This document shows positions 61,512 to 64,000 of a stretch of DNA of 64,000 bases, in pieces. The position numbers and the translations under genes were made by a program. The notes beneath the pieces are model-generated. The model was not told where the DNA came from. It was given only the letters and a program-made list of their open reading frames with translations, and did no database searches. The DNA is taken from positions 1 to 64,000 of the forward strand of contig JAAZAN010000006.1 in NCBI GenBank assembly GCA_012514315.1. Direction: 5' to 3'. Every line of letters begins with the position of its first letter. The first letter of the stretch is position 1. This stretch comes from Chloroflexota bacterium. Its GTDB lineage: Bacteria > Chloroflexota > Anaerolineae > B4-G1.

Positions 61512-63296
61512 TCAGCGGACGGGCCGCTCCGGATACTCGATCGTTGTGTTCCAGCTCTCGGGCGCAAGGAACGCCTTGGGATCGGTCATCTCTGGATGCT
61601 GGGTCGCGTACGCAGCATACTGATCAGTGATCTCCTGGAGGCGGACGTCTCCTCCCGACGCCATCCACTGGTCCCAGAACTCCCTGACTCCAGCGGTGAC
61701 CTCCAGCTCGCCCTTGATGATCTTGGTGGCGTACTCGTCTCTCAGCGCGATCAGGTCAGGTTCGAACTGGGCGGACTGGACCCAGTTCCAGGGCACAAAG
61801 TGGTATAGACGCGTGAGTGTTGGATACTCATTGGCCTGTGGTACGTTCGTCTGCGGCCGGTTGTAGATATGCGGGCCGTAGATTCTGGCAGTGATGTTGG
61901 GGTCCTTCGGCATGTTGTCCGGGCATGGAGGCAACGTCTGGTACTTCATCTGCCATTTCGGTGACCAGACGACTCGGCACATTCCCGAGTACTCTTGGTT
62001 CGGTGGATTCGAGCGCAGATCGACATAACAGCCGTTGTCCCCCCATTTCCAGTGCTTGCCCTCGATGCCGAACATGCTGAGCATGTAGTTCTCCCATGTT
62101 GCGTTGTTCCAGTCGCAGAAGGCGATGATCGCTTCAGGACAGTTGGCCCAAGAAGTCACCACGACCGTGCGCTCAAGCGGCACTTCAGTGAGAATCCGGC
62201 CGGTCTCGGGTCTCCCTTTGAGTGATACGGGCGGATAGATTTGAACCCAGTCCTGCGTTGGGTCGATCTCACGTTCGGTGGTCAGAAGGCTACCGTTGGT
62301 CGCCCACCACCCACAGAACATGCATCCCACGATGCCTTTATCAACCGCTGCCTGGTTATCCTCACTCTTGAACGTGGGCCACTCCGGATTGAGCAGTCCG
62401 TCCCTGTGCCAGCGCTGCAGTAGCTCTAGACGTTCTTCGCGCATCGCACAGCCGTGCTCGTACTGAAAGTCCTGGCCGTTCTCCAGCATGGAGAGCTGCT
62501 CATCCGGCTCTGGCGCGAATGGGCCTTGGAGCACGTAGCTGGGGATCAGCCACCCTCCAAGCTCAGGACTGATCGGGATGGTGACATCGCCGCCCAGACT
62601 CTTCTCCTTGAACAGCCGCAGGCATTCCTCCAGGTCCTCAATGGTCTGGGGCACGTCACGATCGATCCTGTCGAGCCAGTCCCGTCGGATGGAGATAAAC
62701 TCGCAGTCGACCGGCGTGCTGTAGAAGTTCGAGATCGCCCGGCGCTTGCCGTCCTTGGCGAAGTAGTCAAACGCTGCTTGCGGGAACTCATCGGCAAGGT
62801 GGGGCCCGTACTCCTGACAGTAGCTCTCGATGTCCTGCATCAGGCCCTCATCGGCCAACCAGCGCAACGCCGAGGCCCCATCTCGTTCGATCGAGTCGCA
62901 CGCCTTGGTCTCGAGACGGGTCACGACCAACGGATCAAAGTCCGACCAGGGCGCTGACTCAAACTCGATACTCACGTTGAGACCGTACTCATTTCGCAGC
63001 GCCTCCTGCTGAATCTCGATGATGAGCTGATCATCGGGTCCAGGGCCAATATGACCTCCAGTCATATGATGGTGGATGCACATCTTGTCCCCATACTTGA
63101 GAACTGCGGGAGCCGTCACGACTGGAGTGGCCGCCGCAGGGGCTGTGGTGGCCACAGGCGCCGCGGTCGCTGGAGCAGTAGTTGGCGCTGCAGCCGGCGT
63201 CGCGCTTGGCGCGCATCCTGCCAGCAGACCGGCGCCGATCACTCCCGCACTTCCCTTGAGAAACTCCCGACGTTTGATCGTACTCCTGGCACTCAT
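61512..63296 (-). CDS. extracellular solute-binding lipoprotein of a sugar ABC transporter, Tat-type signal
   Basis: A 594-residue binding protein. The signal has twin arginines at residues 9-10 (KRREFLKG) and a lipobox (LLAGC) with Cys28, so it should be exported folded by Tat and then lipidated. An Ala/Pro/Thr linker (about 30-75) separates it from the globular domain, which resembles family-1 or LplA-type large-substrate binding proteins. ATG 63296 has AGGAGGGG 4 bases upstream. It lies 148 bases downstream of a permease gene on the same strand. The ligand is unknown; nearby GH127 and sialidase-like genes suggest an oligosaccharide. Confidence 0.87.
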   Translation of the reverse strand: MSARSTIKRREFLKGSAGVIGAGLLAGCAPSATPAAAPTTAPATAAPVATTAPAAATPVVTAPAVLKYGDKMCIHHHMTGGHIGPGPDDQLIIEIQQEALRNEYGLNVSIEFESAPWSDFDPLVVTRLETKACDSIERDGASALRWLADEGLMQDIESYCQEYGPHLADEFPQAAFDYFAKDGKRRAISNFYSTPVDCEFISIRRDWLDRIDRDVPQTIEDLEECLRLFKEKSLGGDVTIPISPELGGWLIPSYVLQGPFAPEPDEQLSMLENGQDFQYEHGCAMREERLELLQRWHRDGLLNPEWPTFKSEDNQAAVDKGIVGCMFCGWWATNGSLLTTEREIDPTQDWVQIYPPVSLKGRPETGRILTEVPLERTVVVTSWANCPEAIIAFCDWNNATWENYMLSMFGIEGKHWKWGDNGCYVDLRSNPPNQEYSGMCRVVWSPKWQMKYQTLPPCPDNMPKDPNITARIYGPHIYNRPQTNVPQANEYPTLTRLYHFVPWNWVQSAQFEPDLIALRDEYATKIIKGELEVTAGVREFWDQWMASGGDVRLQEITDQYAAYATQHPEMTDPKAFLAPESWNTTIEYPERPVR

Positions 63297-63444
63297 AGTC
63301 CCCTCCTGGGCATCATGTCGAATGCCTGTGCCGACTCTGGTCGACATCAGGTTGAACGTATTCCAACCACCCGCTGTCCATCAATAGAGCAGAGCGATCA
63401 CCTCCTTTGTCAGTTAGTGATCCACCGTCGAACCAATGACTTGA

Positions 63445-64000
63445 CTAGCCCTTGATCGCGCCAATCATCACGCCTTTGACGAAGTACTTCTGGAGGAATG
63501 GGTAGACCAGGGTGATTGGCAGGACCGTCACGATGATCGTTGCCATCCGAAGCACCTCGAGTGGCGGCATTTCCGAGGCCATCCGCGCCTGTTCCTTCGC
63601 TGCATTGGGGTTCAGCACAGGCATCATCTGGCTCAGGATGCCGCGCAATACCTGTTGGAGCGGCAGCAAGTCCGCATTCCGGATGAATACCGTGGCCCAG
63701 AACCACTGGTTCCAGAAATACACCGCGAAGAACAGCCCGATGGTCGCCAGCACTGGCTTCGAGAGTGGAAGAACGATTCGAAATAATATGCCGATTTCGC
63801 TACAGCCGTCGATTCTGCCGGAATCCCCAAGTTCCTGGGGGAGCGAGTCGAAGAACCGAACCATGATGAACATGTACCACGCATCGAAGATGAACGGGAT
63901 CATCATTGACCACACAGTGTCGACCATCCCCAGCCACTGAACAATCAGATAGAACGGAACCATGCCTCCTCCGAAAAGCATCGTGAAGAACACGAAGAAC
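63445..64000 (-). CDS. sugar ABC transporter permease, truncated by the window edge
   Basis: The C-terminal 184 residues of a carbohydrate ABC permease (YtcP/LplC-like); the start is beyond the window. Membrane segments near FYLIVQWLGMVDTVWSMM and GLFFAVYFWNQWFW flank the EAA loop ELGDSGRIDGCSEIGILFRI, where the permease meets its ATPase. The tail KYFVKGVMIGAIKG is characteristic of this subgroup. It precedes the solute-binding protein gene on the same strand. A second permease is expected just outside. Confidence 0.9.
   Translation of the reverse strand, partial: FFVFFTMLFGGGMVPFYLIVQWLGMVDTVWSMMIPFIFDAWYMFIMVRFFDSLPQELGDSGRIDGCSEIGILFRIVLPLSKPVLATIGLFFAVYFWNQWFWATVFIRNADLLPLQQVLRGILSQMMPVLNPNAAKEQARMASEMPPLEVLRMATIIVTVLPITLVYPFLQKYFVKGVMIGAIKG

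Noticed and set aside
1-64000. tRNA, rRNA, CRISPR arrays, insertion sequences or prophage
   Set aside because: No tRNA cloverleaf with T-loop consensus, no rRNA signature, no regularly spaced repeats and no transposase or integrase motifs were found on reading; a covariance-model scan would be needed to exclude small RNAs.

Overview
The window reads as one chromosomal stretch of a GC-rich (roughly 60 % by eye) bacterium, most probably a member of the Chloroflexota. Reasons: two tandem membrane proteins carry the YYY/DUF2298 signature otherwise typical of Chloroflexota and Archaea, there are many very large family-39-like membrane glycosyltransferases, and the conserved genes (sucCD, smpB, rtcB-archease, MTA phosphorylase, tex, rlmN) have a non-proteobacterial arrangement. 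The class cannot be fixed from sequence alone. No rRNA, tRNA, CRISPR array, insertion sequence or prophage was recognised.

Layout. 44-13962 (+): surface glycan assembly genes, namely a flippase-like LPTi protein, a GT4 glycosyltransferase, a methyltransferase and four polytopic GT39/YYY proteins. 14447-17018 (+): S41 peptidase, SmpB and an S1-domain protein, closed by a strong terminator. 17143-21939 (-): a PTPS-related membrane protein and sucCD. 22190-23389 (+): NagA-like deacetylase. 23415-25290 (-): archease-rtcB. 25470-32768 (+): FhaA-like and FhaB-like FHA proteins, an SDR, a membrane GT, MTA phosphorylase and a FtsW/RodA protein fused to a degenerate penicillin-binding domain. 32802-34823 (-): MTA/SAH deaminase fused to a CYTH-like domain. 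35055-43779: a second envelope-polysaccharide cluster (MurJ-like flippase, O-antigen-ligase-like protein with an inserted beta domain, GT2, GT4, opposing radical SAM protein, and a GT2-sugar-phosphate transferase fusion that appears to start with CTG). 43816-47574 (-): MoxR, DUF58, DUF4129. 47775-50637 (+): HEAT-repeat protein and RlmN. 50628-55852 (-): DUF4062 protein, DinB, MEMO-like protein, Tex. 56039-64000: a catabolic and transport locus with divergent sialidase-like and GH127-like genes, an M20 amidohydrolase, an isochorismatase-like hydrolase, a Tat-type solute-binding lipoprotein and a truncated sugar ABC permease.

How the genes fit together. Two blocks probably build and export lipid-linked surface glycans: the sugar-phosphate transferase primes, GT2/GT4 enzymes extend, MurJ/LPTi-type proteins flip, and ligase and GT39/YYY proteins act on the outer face. 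The FHA proteins plus the SEDS/pseudo-PBP fusion resemble the actinobacterial fhaA-fhaB-rodA-pbpA neighbourhood without its kinases. The right end looks like uptake and cleavage of host- or plant-derived glycans. The most unusual items are the SEDS-pseudotranspeptidase fusion, the MtaD-CYTH fusion, the CTG-started GT2-transferase fusion and several apparently leaderless promoters.
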